From: [Leptolyngbya] sp. JSC-1
GTDB lineage: Bacteria > Cyanobacteriota > Cyanobacteriia > Elainellales > Elainellaceae
Direction of reading: 5' to 3'
Assembly (NCBI GenBank): GCA_000733415.1
Contig: KL662191.1
Location: forward strand, 3,300,945-3,364,944
Length of the DNA stretch: 64,000 nucleotides
In this document: piece by piece, positions 26,332 to 34,991 of the stretch
Layout of the letters: each line of letters opens with the position of its first letter
How positions within the stretch are numbered: the first letter of the stretch is position 1
Program-made: the position numbers and the translations under genes
Notes under the pieces: generated by a model
What the model was told of the DNA's origin: nothing
Seen by the model: only the letters and a program-made list of their open reading frames with translations
The model's database searches: none

Positions 26332-27531
26332 ATGTCTTTACTTAGTCGCCAAATTTCACCCTCCCCCATGCCGGCCAACATCAGCGTGGTGGATTTGATT
26401 GACGGGTATTTCACTGCCTACAATTCGGCCCGGTTGCGGGAAATTTGCCATTTGCTGACTCGCGAAGTCATGCAGCCCGGAGTTACGGTTGGCCTCAGCC
26501 TATCGGGTGCCTTGACCCCAGCTGGCTTTGGCGTCTCAGCCCTGTCACCTCTAATCCGCCACGGTTTCATCGACTGGATTATCAGCACCGGGGCTAACTT
26601 GTACCACGACATGCACTATGGCTTGGGTCTGGAGCTATACGCCAGTAATCCCTTTGTTGACGATACAAAACTGCGTCAAGAAGGGCGGATTCGCATCTAC
26701 GACATTGTGTTTGGCTACGATGTGTTGCTGGAAACCGATGCTTTTATTCGAGAGCTACTCAAGGCAGAACCGTTTCAGAAGCGCATGGGTACAGCAGAGT
26801 TTCACTATCTGTTAGGCAAGTATGTGCATGAGGTCGAAAAACAGCTCGGCGTCAAAAATCCCTGTCTGCTTTCGACGGCCTATGAATGTGGTGTACCGAT
26901 CTACACCTCATCTCCAGGAGACAGCTCGATTGGCATGAACGTGGCAGCGCTTTCTCTAGAAGGCTATAAGCTGGTAATCGATCCATCGCTTGATGTGAAC
27001 GAAACGGCGGCACTGGCCTATGCGGCGCGTGAATCGGGTATTCCAGATGTTGAAGGCAAGAGTGCAGCGTTGATTCTGGGCGGAGGTAGCCCCAAAAACT
27101 TCTTGCTGCAAACCCAGCCTCAACTCCACGAGGTACTGGGCCTAGAAGAGCGGGGGCACGACTACTTTATTCAAATTACCGACGCGCGTCCCGATACTGG
27201 CGGCCTATCTGGTGCTACTCCATCGGAGGCGGTGAGCTGGGGCAAAGTTGACCCCGAAGAGCTGCCCAACACAATTGTCTGCTATACCGACAGCACCATC
27301 GCTCTGCCAATTATCACAGCATACGTAATCGACCAGTGTGCTCCTCGTCCGCTGAAGCGATTATATGACCGACGCGAAGAACTGCTGGAAAAGCTGCGGC
27401 TTGATTACCTGGCAGCCAAACTGCAACAGCCAGAGCAGCCAACCGTTGAAGTGGCAAAAGCTGTCAAGCAGGATTTGCAACCCGTTGCGACCTATCCCTG
27501 TGGCACACCCATTCGCAATGGCTATCGTTAA
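26332..27531 (+). CDS. Deoxyhypusine synthase-like/homospermidine synthase-type protein
   Basis: The 399-residue protein has the NAD-dependent deoxyhypusine synthase fold. GLSLSGALTPAGFG and STGANLYHD form the cofactor site, and GGGSPKNF carries Lys255, equivalent to the catalytic Lys that forms the enzyme-butylamine imine. Bacteria lack eIF5A, and bacterial homologues have been linked to homospermidine synthesis from spermidine or putrescine. That is the likely role, but the exact product is unproven here. The ATG at 26332 is chosen for its AGGAGAG 8 bp upstream; an upstream ATG at 26233 adds 33 residues without family similarity. It ends at a strong terminator. Confidence 0.85.
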   Translation: MSLLSRQISPSPMPANISVVDLIDGYFTAYNSARLREICHLLTREVMQPGVTVGLSLSGALTPAGFGVSALSPLIRHGFIDWIISTGANLYHDMHYGLGLELYASNPFVDDTKLRQEGRIRIYDIVFGYDVLLETDAFIRELLKAEPFQKRMGTAEFHYLLGKYVHEVEKQLGVKNPCLLSTAYECGVPIYTSSPGDSSIGMNVAALSLEGYKLVIDPSLDVNETAALAYAARESGIPDVEGKSAALILGGGSPKNFLLQTQPQLHEVLGLEERGHDYFIQITDARPDTGGLSGATPSEAVSWGKVDPEELPNTIVCYTDSTIALPIITAYVIDQCAPRPLKRLYDRREELLEKLRLDYLAAKLQQPEQPTVEVAKAVKQDLQPVATYPCGTPIRNGYR

Positions 27532-27620
27532 AGGCTGATCTGAAGGCCATACTGAAAGAGTGAGAAAAGACCGCTAGAAGGATTGTAAAGGGACGCTCAT
27601 ACTTTACATAAATCAATTAG

Positions 27621-27652
27621 AAAGAGGCGCAGTTAAGAACGCCTCTTTTTTT
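27621..27652 (+). terminator. Rho-independent terminator
   Basis: AAAGAGGCG and CGCCTCTTT form a 9-bp stem around a 10-nt loop, leading into a run of T residues. It lies 90 bp after the deoxyhypusine synthase-like gene. Confidence 0.9.
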
Positions 27653-27789
27653 ACTGCTTTAAGCAGAGCAACGTCATTAATTTGAAGATCCGTAATGCCA
27701 GCCGCCGCTGGCGCGAGCAAGCTGCCCGCACTCATCTACCGTTTGATTTGGTTGGCCTACTTATTTTGCTTCAAACCATTTTGAATCCA

Positions 27790-28443
27790 TTATGCATGGG
27801 GTTCCACAACCGTATGAGTTACAGTGGTGCGGGGATGACGAGTGCCTACCGAAGCGCCCACCAAGGCTGCGATTAACCCCAACAACGATCCCAACGCAAA
27901 CGACCATCCCACTGTGGCAGCATTACCAGCAATATCGCGAGCTTGATCGGCAGTGACGTTTGGTGGCGTATCCGGTAAATTACCACCCGTAGGAGCCTGG
28001 TTAATAATCTCGCCAGCATTGGAGGCCACGATTCCAAAGGCACCGGAAACACCGCTAGAGAGTAACCAGGCGCTGATCGCCAGCGTTGTGGCCCACAAAA
28101 TTGCCCCATTCAACAAGGCTGTACTGCGATTCATTGGCCCACAAGCGCGCGCCGTGATCCACCCACCCAAGAATAAGGAGATCAGCAGACTAATAATCGA
28201 CCAGATACCAACCGCCGAACCAACCGCTCCTGCATCGGTACGAGGAGCACCCGAATTGGCTAGCGTGGTCAGACCAATGGCTGCGCCAATACCGCTCAGA
28301 ACGAGCTGCGAGCTAATTGCTGTTACCAATCCAGCCAGAATCGGACCCCAACGGACCCGGTCATGATAATCTACAGCCGGCACCGGGGCAATTCGCTCCG
28401 CTCCCCGGTTGATCGGATTCACAGGTTCATTCGTGTAAGTCAT
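27790..28443 (-). CDS. Glycine/alanine-rich membrane protein of a stress cluster
   Basis: A 217-residue protein with about four transmembrane helices (VRWGPILAGLVTAISSQLVLSGIGAAIG, IWSIISLLISLFLGGWITARA, LLNGAILWATTLAISAWLL, VGWSFALGSLLGLIAALVGASVG). I do not know a precise family name. Similar proteins are found beside PRC-barrel and DUF2382 genes. The ATG at 28443 is preferred (AGGAG 11 bp upstream) over the longer frame from 28509. It is divergent from the DUF2382 gene at 28867, and the shared 420-bp gap may carry both promoters. Confidence 0.7.
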   Translation of the reverse strand: MTYTNEPVNPINRGAERIAPVPAVDYHDRVRWGPILAGLVTAISSQLVLSGIGAAIGLTTLANSGAPRTDAGAVGSAVGIWSIISLLISLFLGGWITARACGPMNRSTALLNGAILWATTLAISAWLLSSGVSGAFGIVASNAGEIINQAPTGGNLPDTPPNVTADQARDIAGNAATVGWSFALGSLLGLIAALVGASVGTRHPRTTVTHTVVEPHA

Positions 28444-28866
28444 AGCTGACCGACTCCTACAAGCTTCTAAGTTAAAAAATGAGGCTAATTTAATTGATAG
28501 TTCAAACAATATAAAGGAGTTAGCAGCAGTACACCTGCCTTAAGAGAGAAATTAACCATTGCCCAATAAGCGACCAGCCAAGCAAGAAGCGAATATTAGC
28601 GTATATAGAACCAACAAATATCGGCAGCGAGTATCAGCAGCTAGAAAAGAAAGCGAAAAAGTTTAGTTTTGTGAACATTTCTCTGCCATGTTTGGATAGT
28701 TACTAAACACAGGTTCTAAAGCAGATTCTAGGGATAGAGGTTGTCAGGCTATAGCTAGCTAAGAGATCCCTCAAAAGATTGCGCCATCTAGCCCAGCAGA
28801 CAGATGGTGGACAGAAAGCGGACTCCTAGCATGGGAACTGTAACTCAAGGAATTGAGGTGAATAAA
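28444..28866. other. Divergent intergenic region
   Basis: This separates the membrane protein from the first PRC/DUF2382 gene. A GAGGTG ribosome binding site lies before the ATG at 28867. Earlier in-frame starts (GTG-like at 28804, ATG at 28831) are possible. No other feature is seen. Confidence 0.5.
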
Positions 28867-29811
28867 ATGCCATTGCACAAAATTAGAGAGTTTTATCCAG
28901 ATTATCGCGATCAGTTTGGCGATCATGACGTTTTGGGATACAGCTTCTATAGTGGTACCGACAAAATTGGCTCGGTTGATGATCTGTTAGTGGATGATGA
29001 AGGTCGTTTTCGCTACTTGGTAATCAATACCGGAGCCTGGATTTTTGGCAAGAAAGTGCTGCTACCAATCGGTCGTGCCCGTATCGATTACAACGATAAA
29101 CGCATTTACGCTGACGGTTTGACCCGTGAACAGGTCGAGAACTTGCCAGAGTACGATCCAAACGCAGCGCTGGATTACGACTACGAAGAGCGCGTTCGCG
29201 GCGTCTATCGCCCGATGGGCACAACGACGGGTACAACTGGCACGATGGCAAGCCCTACCTCGCTGGATGCAACGCCTGGGATGACTGATGACACTACCCT
29301 ACCCCTTGGCGATCGTCCAGTCGCCGATCGGACCGTCAATCGTGACGTCAACCTAGGCCGTAACTACGACCGTAGCTCCTATCGCTATGACTATGATCCC
29401 GATCTATATAACCTGAACGAGCAGGATCACCAAACCCTCAGACTCTATGAGGAGCGCCTGATTGCTGACAAGACTCGGCGCAAGACTGGTGAAGTTGCTA
29501 TCGGTAAGCATGTAGAAACTGAAACTCAGCATGTCTCTGTACCGGTTGAGAAAGAGCGGGTAGTCATTGAACGGGTCAATCCCACAGACACTGACGTTGC
29601 TTCTACCGTTGGTACAGGCGCATTCCAAGAGGGAGAAGTCGTCCGCATGGAAGTCTACGAAGAGACTCCTGATATCCGCAAGGAAGCCTTTGTGCGTGAG
29701 GAAGTGCGGGTGCGCAAAGAAGTGGATCGGGATACGGTAGAAACCGATGAAACCATTCGCAAAGAGCGTCTGGATATCGATAAAGACGGTAATCCCCTTA
29801 CCCGTGAGTAA
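28867..29811 (+). CDS. PRC-barrel plus DUF2382 stress protein, copy 1
   Basis: The 314-residue product has an N-terminal PRC-barrel (about 25-95: GYSFYSGTDKIGSVDDLLVDDEGRFRYLVINTGAW). A Thr/Gly- and Tyr/Arg-rich linker follows, then a C-terminal DUF2382 domain (about 195-310) with its charged LYEERLIADKTRRKTGEVAIGKHVETE core and EVRVRKEV repeats. DUF2382 proteins are widespread in desiccation- and radiation-tolerant bacteria and are presumed stress proteins. The start is set at the ATG with GAGGTG 6 bp before it. A paralogue follows at 30150. Confidence 0.85.
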   Translation: MPLHKIREFYPDYRDQFGDHDVLGYSFYSGTDKIGSVDDLLVDDEGRFRYLVINTGAWIFGKKVLLPIGRARIDYNDKRIYADGLTREQVENLPEYDPNAALDYDYEERVRGVYRPMGTTTGTTGTMASPTSLDATPGMTDDTTLPLGDRPVADRTVNRDVNLGRNYDRSSYRYDYDPDLYNLNEQDHQTLRLYEERLIADKTRRKTGEVAIGKHVETETQHVSVPVEKERVVIERVNPTDTDVASTVGTGAFQEGEVVRMEVYEETPDIRKEAFVREEVRVRKEVDRDTVETDETIRKERLDIDKDGNPLTRE

Positions 29812-30149
29812 AAATGAGGCAAACTAGCCCAGCCATTGGGGTGTCCATTGGCGAGTGTTGCTGATCTGGCGGCTTCTTCCGTAACTTAGTAACGCTGACT
29901 AATGAGCCGATGCAGTAAGCCATTAAACCAAAGCCTTGAAGGCAAGGACCTGGAATAGATGCATAAGGGTGCATAAAGCAAATGCAATAAAGGCGAAATA
30001 CTGCATCGCCATCAGCAGGTGTCAATGTTAAACCAATTTGGATTAACCAGTTGGCGTTGGCACCTGCTCCCCATTCGACGCCAAATCGGACACAAATGCT
30101 TGTTTCCAATGCCCGTCAGCCCATCAATAGTAATACCTAGTTTTTTCCT
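29812..30149. other. Intergenic region between the two PRC/DUF2382 genes
   Basis: 338 bp with no supported gene. A 103-codon minus-strand frame here has an atypical composition (Cys, Pro-rich) and is taken as spurious. Confidence 0.5.
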
Positions 30150-31169
30150 ATGAATTTCTTAAGATTAAAAACAACCCATCCGCTGTATCGCCAGGGAATC
30201 GGAGAAACCGATATCGCTGGTTTTGATGTTTCTACTGAGCAACAGGACTCGATTGGCAAAGTCGTTGATGTTTTGATCGACGAAGCTCAACGTTCTTACT
30301 ATCTAGTAGTGGAGACTGGTTCCTGGTTGTCACGTAAATCTGTGTTGCTGCCCTTATCTCGATTTCAAGTGATGCCCAAAGAGCGGCGCTTGTATCTGAT
30401 GGGGATCAGCAAAGCAGAAGTAGAGAAGCTACCTGCCTATACAGCGCGAACAATTACTGCCGATCAGCTCCCTCAAACAGCAGCGGGAACACGATATGAG
30501 CCTGTATCTGCGTTAGAAGCCTCTCCTCCTTTAGAAGCATCTCTACCATTGGAAGCAGATGTGTTGGTGCCTGTCGCTAGAAGAGAGGCCCCAGCGGTTT
30601 CAGGTACTCCACCTGTCTCAACGACAATTCAGGAATCCACTGCACCGGCTCAGATCGAGCGAGCAGTTCAACCCGTCGCTCAACCGGCCACTCAACCTGT
30701 AGCCCAACCTGTAGCCCAACCTGTAGCTCAGCCAGCAATTGCTGCCGAGGAAACGGTCCGATTACTAGAAGAACGGCTCGTGGTGAATCGCCAGAAGCGT
30801 AAAGTCGGTGAGGTGATTGTCCGTAAAGAAGTTGAAACCCGCATGGTGGAAGTGCCGGTGCGGCGAGAGCGGCTGATTATTGAGCAAGTTAACCCCGAAC
30901 GAAAGCAGCTTGCTTCAATTGATTTGCATCAGGACTTAGTTGATCTGGATGGCGAGAATGCAACCCTCTCCAGCGTGGAGTTACGAGACCCTACCTCTGT
31001 GAATGGAGTAGCCACAACTCAAACCATTCCAATTAATCTAGCCAATCAAGTGCTTTACAAGCTGACGCAGTTTCCTCAATTCAGCAATGCTCAAGTTCAG
31101 CTAACTTTTTCTGACCCCGAACTGCAAGCTCAATACCAACGCTGGCTAACCGAGCGCAAAATGCCCTAA
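30150..31169 (+). CDS. PRC-barrel plus DUF2382 protein, copy 2
   Basis: A 339-residue paralogue of the previous gene. The PRC-barrel (about 20-95) contains GFDVSTEQQDSIGKVVDVLIDEAQRSYYLVVETGSW. The linker is Ala/Pro/Gln-rich with (PVAQ/PATQ) repeats encoded by 12-bp tandem units near 30690-30740. The DUF2382 core (LLEERLVVNRQKRKVGEVIVRKEVETR) is at about 205-260. The C-terminal 80 residues differ from copy 1 and end in a predicted alpha/beta segment. It likely shares a stress role with copy 1. No strong ribosome binding site is seen. Confidence 0.85.
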   Translation: MNFLRLKTTHPLYRQGIGETDIAGFDVSTEQQDSIGKVVDVLIDEAQRSYYLVVETGSWLSRKSVLLPLSRFQVMPKERRLYLMGISKAEVEKLPAYTARTITADQLPQTAAGTRYEPVSALEASPPLEASLPLEADVLVPVARREAPAVSGTPPVSTTIQESTAPAQIERAVQPVAQPATQPVAQPVAQPVAQPAIAAEETVRLLEERLVVNRQKRKVGEVIVRKEVETRMVEVPVRRERLIIEQVNPERKQLASIDLHQDLVDLDGENATLSSVELRDPTSVNGVATTQTIPINLANQVLYKLTQFPQFSNAQVQLTFSDPELQAQYQRWLTERKMP

Positions 31170-31173
31170 CACC

Positions 31174-31203
31174 TAACAATAGTTCGAATAACAATAGTTC
31201 GAA
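31174..31203 (+). repeat. Perfect 15-bp tandem duplication
   Basis: TAACAATAGTTCGAA occurs twice, starting five bases after the stop codon of the second DUF2382 gene. Confidence 0.95.
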
Positions 31204-31383
31204 CTTGCTTCTGAGGCCCAGACCTGCCTTCTGACTCCGGCAATTACTGAACGGCGATAGGACGGCTTTGGAGACAGATATGGGCGGAACTCACACTGTC
31301 AGGATTATGACGAAGGAATGCCAGCATCGTGCTCGCGCGAGCATAGCTTTTCTCAGCAACGGTCTACCTCCTGCCAGACAAAC

Positions 31384-31405
31384 TTGAGGCAAAATTGAGG
31401 CAAAA
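31384..31405 (+). repeat. Perfect 11-bp tandem duplication
   Basis: TTGAGGCAAAA occurs twice about 40 bp before the ABC permease start. Confidence 0.95.
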
Positions 31406-31442
31406 TTGAGCTACAGCATCTCAAATTTGTCCTGAAATTGCT

Positions 31443-32339
31443 ATGCTGAGTAAGCTCAAGACCAACGATATCGAAAAGGTCAATGGCTATCTGTTTTTAG
31501 CACCCGCCCTGTTGGTGTTGGGTGTGTTTATGGTGCTGCCGATTTTCTATACGCTCTTTCTCTGCTTTCATAAAGTGCAGCTTTTGGGAGAAATAAGCTA
31601 TGAATTTGTCGGCTGGCGAAATTTTGCGCGGCTGCTGCAAGACCATCGCTTTTGGATTGCGCTTAGGAACACAGCAGAATACGTGATTATCGTGGTACCG
31701 CTCCAAACCATCTTAGCTTTGCTGCTAGCGGTCACACTCAATTCTGGCATCAAAGGGCAAAATGGATGGCGGGTGATTTATTTTTTACCAACGGTCACGG
31801 CCTCTGCGGTGTTGACCTTGATTTTTATGTGGATCTACAACACAAATGGTTTATTGAACCAAGTCTTAGCCCTACTGAACTTGCCCACCTACAACTGGCT
31901 GCGAGATCCTGACGTTGCCCTCAAAGGCATCATGCTTATGAATATTTGGTCTACCGCACCGCTTTATATGGTGATTTATTTGGCAGCTCTTCAAGAAATT
32001 CCACGCTCGCTCTACGAAGCTGCTCAAATTGATGGAGCCAGCGCCTGGGAGCAGTTTAGCCACATCACGCTACCCTTGCTGAAACCAGTCACTTTTTTCA
32101 TTGTCACAATGGGTGTAATCGGCACATTTCAACTGTTTGATCAGGCTTACATTTTCTCCAATGGCTCCGGTGGTCCTAATAATTCTACGTTAACGATAGT
32201 GCTATTGATCTACCAATACGTCTTTCGAGATATGCAGTTGGGCTATGCAGCTGTGGTTACGATTGCCTTAATGCTGCTGATTATTCTAGCCACAATTTTG
32301 CAACGACAGTTGTTCAAAAGCAATCAAGATTCTGTTTAG
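31443..32339 (+). CDS. Sugar ABC transporter permease, MalF type
   Basis: A 298-residue membrane protein with six transmembrane helices and the EAA loop that contacts the ATPase (EAAQIDGASAWEQFSHITLPLLKP, about 198-221). It belongs to the carbohydrate uptake (CUT1) permeases. It pairs with the MalG-type permease 102 bp downstream and presumably with the binding protein encoded convergently at 33306. No ATPase gene is present in the window, so the ATP-hydrolysing subunit must come from elsewhere. The sugar is unknown. Confidence 0.92.
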   Translation: MLSKLKTNDIEKVNGYLFLAPALLVLGVFMVLPIFYTLFLCFHKVQLLGEISYEFVGWRNFARLLQDHRFWIALRNTAEYVIIVVPLQTILALLLAVTLNSGIKGQNGWRVIYFLPTVTASAVLTLIFMWIYNTNGLLNQVLALLNLPTYNWLRDPDVALKGIMLMNIWSTAPLYMVIYLAALQEIPRSLYEAAQIDGASAWEQFSHITLPLLKPVTFFIVTMGVIGTFQLFDQAYIFSNGSGGPNNSTLTIVLLIYQYVFRDMQLGYAAVVTIALMLLIILATILQRQLFKSNQDSV

Positions 32340-32441
32340 TTCTAATAACCTAGCTTCAATAACTTATCACTAACAAGCGTTTATCCATTAATGTTATTAG
32401 AAACAAAGTTCTAAATTCTCTCAATATTAGATTTAAAAATT

Positions 32442-33272
32442 ATGAATACGCAGTCAATCTGGATTAAAGGGTTGCTCTACAGTTTGCTAATAGCGTATGC
32501 AATTATTACACTCATCCCTTTTCTTTGGGCATTATCTGCTTCGTTTAAGCCGCTTTCAGAAATTATCAGCAGCGAGCTTAACTTTATCCCTAAGCAATTT
32601 ACCTTAGAGAATTATCGCCAGGTATTCCTACAAGAACCATTATTTTTGCGCTGGTTACTCAATAGTCTAATCATTGCCGCTAGCGTGACGCTGTTCAATC
32701 TAATCTTTAACTCGATGGCAGGGTATGCCTTGGCGCGGTTGCGGTTTCCCGGACGTCAGTTTTGGTTTTTTCTGATTTTAGCCATACTGGCTGTACCAAT
32801 CCAGGTCACGCTAATTCCTACGTTTCTGATTCTCAAAGCTTTAGGCTGGCTGAATTCCTATCAAGGTATGATTGCGCCGGTTATGGTCAATGCTACGTTT
32901 ATCTTTCTGATGCGGCAGTTTTTCGTCAGCTTTCCGCACGAACTAGAAGAGGCAGCAGCACTCGATGGTTTGGGCCAAGTTGCTACCTTTTGGCATATTG
33001 TGTTGCCGCTAGCGAAACCAGCCTTAGCGACTCAAGCAGTCCTAGTATTTATGGCAAGCTGGAACAATTTTCTGCTGCCACTTGTGATCTTATTCGACCC
33101 AGAGATGTTTACCCTGCCGTTAGGATTAAACACTTTCAAAGGTAACTACATCAGCTACTGGAACTACATCATGGCCGCATCAATGATCTTTACCCTACCT
33201 GTGTTGGGTCTTTATGCATTCTTCAACCGCTATCTGATTGAAGGCATCACTTCTACAGGTGGGAAAGGCTAA
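32442..33272 (+). CDS. Sugar ABC transporter permease, MalG type
   Basis: A 276-residue partner permease with six helices. The EAA motif is EEAAALDGLGQVATFWHIVLPLAKPA (about 170-194), and the family-typical NSLIIAASVTLFNLIFNSMAGYALARLRF lies near 75-105. It forms the heterodimeric channel with the gene upstream. The gene is more AT-rich in its leader than its neighbours. It is convergent with the solute-binding protein gene, which starts on the other strand. Confidence 0.92.
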   Translation: MNTQSIWIKGLLYSLLIAYAIITLIPFLWALSASFKPLSEIISSELNFIPKQFTLENYRQVFLQEPLFLRWLLNSLIIAASVTLFNLIFNSMAGYALARLRFPGRQFWFFLILAILAVPIQVTLIPTFLILKALGWLNSYQGMIAPVMVNATFIFLMRQFFVSFPHELEEAAALDGLGQVATFWHIVLPLAKPALATQAVLVFMASWNNFLLPLVILFDPEMFTLPLGLNTFKGNYISYWNYIMAASMIFTLPVLGLYAFFNRYLIEGITSTGGKG

Positions 33273-33305
33273 CCATCGGGCCAAAAGCTTGAATCAAACC
33301 GACTA

Positions 33306-34574
33306 TCATGACGCTTCTGCGGCTCGAATCTGGGCATTGGCCTCTTGCTGTGCTTGCTCTAGGGCTTGCTGTAAGGGCTGTTGCCCCAACATTGCGCTTA
33401 AAAACTGATTGTTAAACGAATTCATTACCGCACTGGGATAGGAGCCAATCTGCCAGGGAGTGGCGTAATTGACCCCAGCAACCAAAGCGGAGCGCAGTGG
33501 GTCACGGTCATACTGCAATTGGGCCGCGACTGATTTGCGCGTGGGCAACGCAAAGCCGCTGCTAGTCCAGTCCTTCATGCCTTGCTTCCCAGTTAAATAG
33601 GCGATCAATTGCCAAGCTTCGGCTTTGTGCTGGCTCTGGCGGTTCATCACATAGGCCACTGTGTATACCATTGTGCCGGGCTGCTGGTTCAGGGTCGGAA
33701 CCTCCGAGATGGCAAAGGCCAAATCGGGAAACGTGTCTTGCAAAAAGGGAATTGCCCAGTTGCCCTCAATCACCATTGCGGCCTTGCCCTGCCCAAACTG
33801 CTCGCTGCCCGAACTGCTGCCCACATCTGCTGGCTGTACAAAACTTCCCTGCGACCGGTATGGGTTCACGATTTGGGCTAACCCCTGAGCAGCAGCCTCA
33901 GAGCCATAGGCGGCATAGCCGTTGGCATTCACCATCTCACCCCCATAGGCGCGGATCACGTAGCCCAGCCGCGGTAGTTCAGCCATGACTCCAAAGCCGT
34001 ATTGATCAATTCGGCCATCCTGGTTGCGGTCAATCGTGAGCTGTTTGGCTAGTGTGATCAGTTCATCCCAGGTGCTGGGAGGTTGCTGAATCCCAGCGTC
34101 GGCAAAGGCTTGCTGATTGTAGAAAAGCGCCAGCGTCGAGTAGTCTTTTGGCAAGCCATAGAGTTGACCTTGATGGCGGAACAGATCGAGCAAATTTGGT
34201 TCAAAATCTGCTAAGTCAAAGTCGGGCGTGATGTAAGCATCTAGCGGCTCCAGAACATTCTTATCGAGCAGAAATGGCGCTTCAGCCGCTTCTAGGTAAA
34301 ACACATCCGGGGCGGCATCTCCAATCAGGCGGGTTTTGATTACATCCATGTACTGATCGGCAATGGTTTCGAACCGAACCCGAATGGTTGGATGGGTTGC
34401 TTCAAACTGACGCAAGACGGCCTGCAACAACCGCTGTTCAGATGGACTAGCTCCCCACCCGCTCATCTTTAGTGTCACTCTAGAATTGACTGCCGTTCCC
34501 TGACAGGCCCAAACCAAACCTAGTGTTAAAACTACCAGGAGGAATAATTTTAAGCGGCGGTATCCCATAGACAA
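33306..34574 (-). CDS. Extracellular sugar-binding lipoprotein of the ABC transporter
   Basis: A 422-residue family 1 solute-binding protein. The N-terminus is a lipoprotein signal (LFLLVVLTLGLVWAC, acylated Cys about 24). Family landmarks include DVFYLEAAEAPFLLDKNVLEPLD, GLPKDYSTLALFYNQQAFADAG and GKAAMVIEGNWAIPFL. The insertion DRNQDGRIDQYGF looks like a calcium-binding EF-hand-type loop seen in some members. It faces the permease pair on the opposite strand, so it is likely the same transporter but separately transcribed. Confidence 0.9.
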   Translation of the reverse strand: MSMGYRRLKLFLLVVLTLGLVWACQGTAVNSRVTLKMSGWGASPSEQRLLQAVLRQFEATHPTIRVRFETIADQYMDVIKTRLIGDAAPDVFYLEAAEAPFLLDKNVLEPLDAYITPDFDLADFEPNLLDLFRHQGQLYGLPKDYSTLALFYNQQAFADAGIQQPPSTWDELITLAKQLTIDRNQDGRIDQYGFGVMAELPRLGYVIRAYGGEMVNANGYAAYGSEAAAQGLAQIVNPYRSQGSFVQPADVGSSSGSEQFGQGKAAMVIEGNWAIPFLQDTFPDLAFAISEVPTLNQQPGTMVYTVAYVMNRQSQHKAEAWQLIAYLTGKQGMKDWTSSGFALPTRKSVAAQLQYDRDPLRSALVAGVNYATPWQIGSYPSAVMNSFNNQFLSAMLGQQPLQQALEQAQQEANAQIRAAEAS

Positions 34575-34835
34575 TTATTCCGAGCGGGTGGTGTGTTAGC
34601 TCAGCATCAACCTCTATTTTCTTAACAGCAATTCACGTGAAGCGCAAAGACACGGAGCATCCATTGAGTTTTAAGCATCCCAAATCTAGCATAGCGATTT
34701 TCCCAATCAAATTGCCGTTTGGGGGCTGTTAATTTTCATGTGTGCTCTTTACTCTAATTCACCGGAATTGTTCTATCACCACCTCCATGGCAGTTCTGCC
34801 AAAATGCGCCTACGGAAACCGTTGCCAAAGTTTTG

Positions 34836-34894
34836 TTGTCAGAAATAGATTTGTCACAAGTAGATTTGTCACAAGTAGATTGTCAGAAATAGAT
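34836..34894 (+). repeat. 15-bp tandem repeat array (A-B-B-A)
   Basis: Four units: TTGTCAGAAATAGAT, then TTGTCACAAGTAGAT twice, then TGTCAGAAATAGAT. It lies in the 417-bp gap (34575-34991) before the MFS gene. No gene is seen in that gap. Confidence 0.9.
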
Positions 34895-34991
34895 TGCCCA
34901 AAATAGTCTAAGCAAGCGGTTACAATGAGTGTTTAAATGTTTTCAGTTCTTAATCTAACCACCCCAGTTATTAAAACCAGTAGAACCAGCA

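Noticed and set aside
29798..30109. 103-codon minus-strand frame between the DUF2382 genes
   Set aside because: Composition is atypical (many Cys, Met and Pro), it overlaps the end of a real gene, and no conserved motif is seen.
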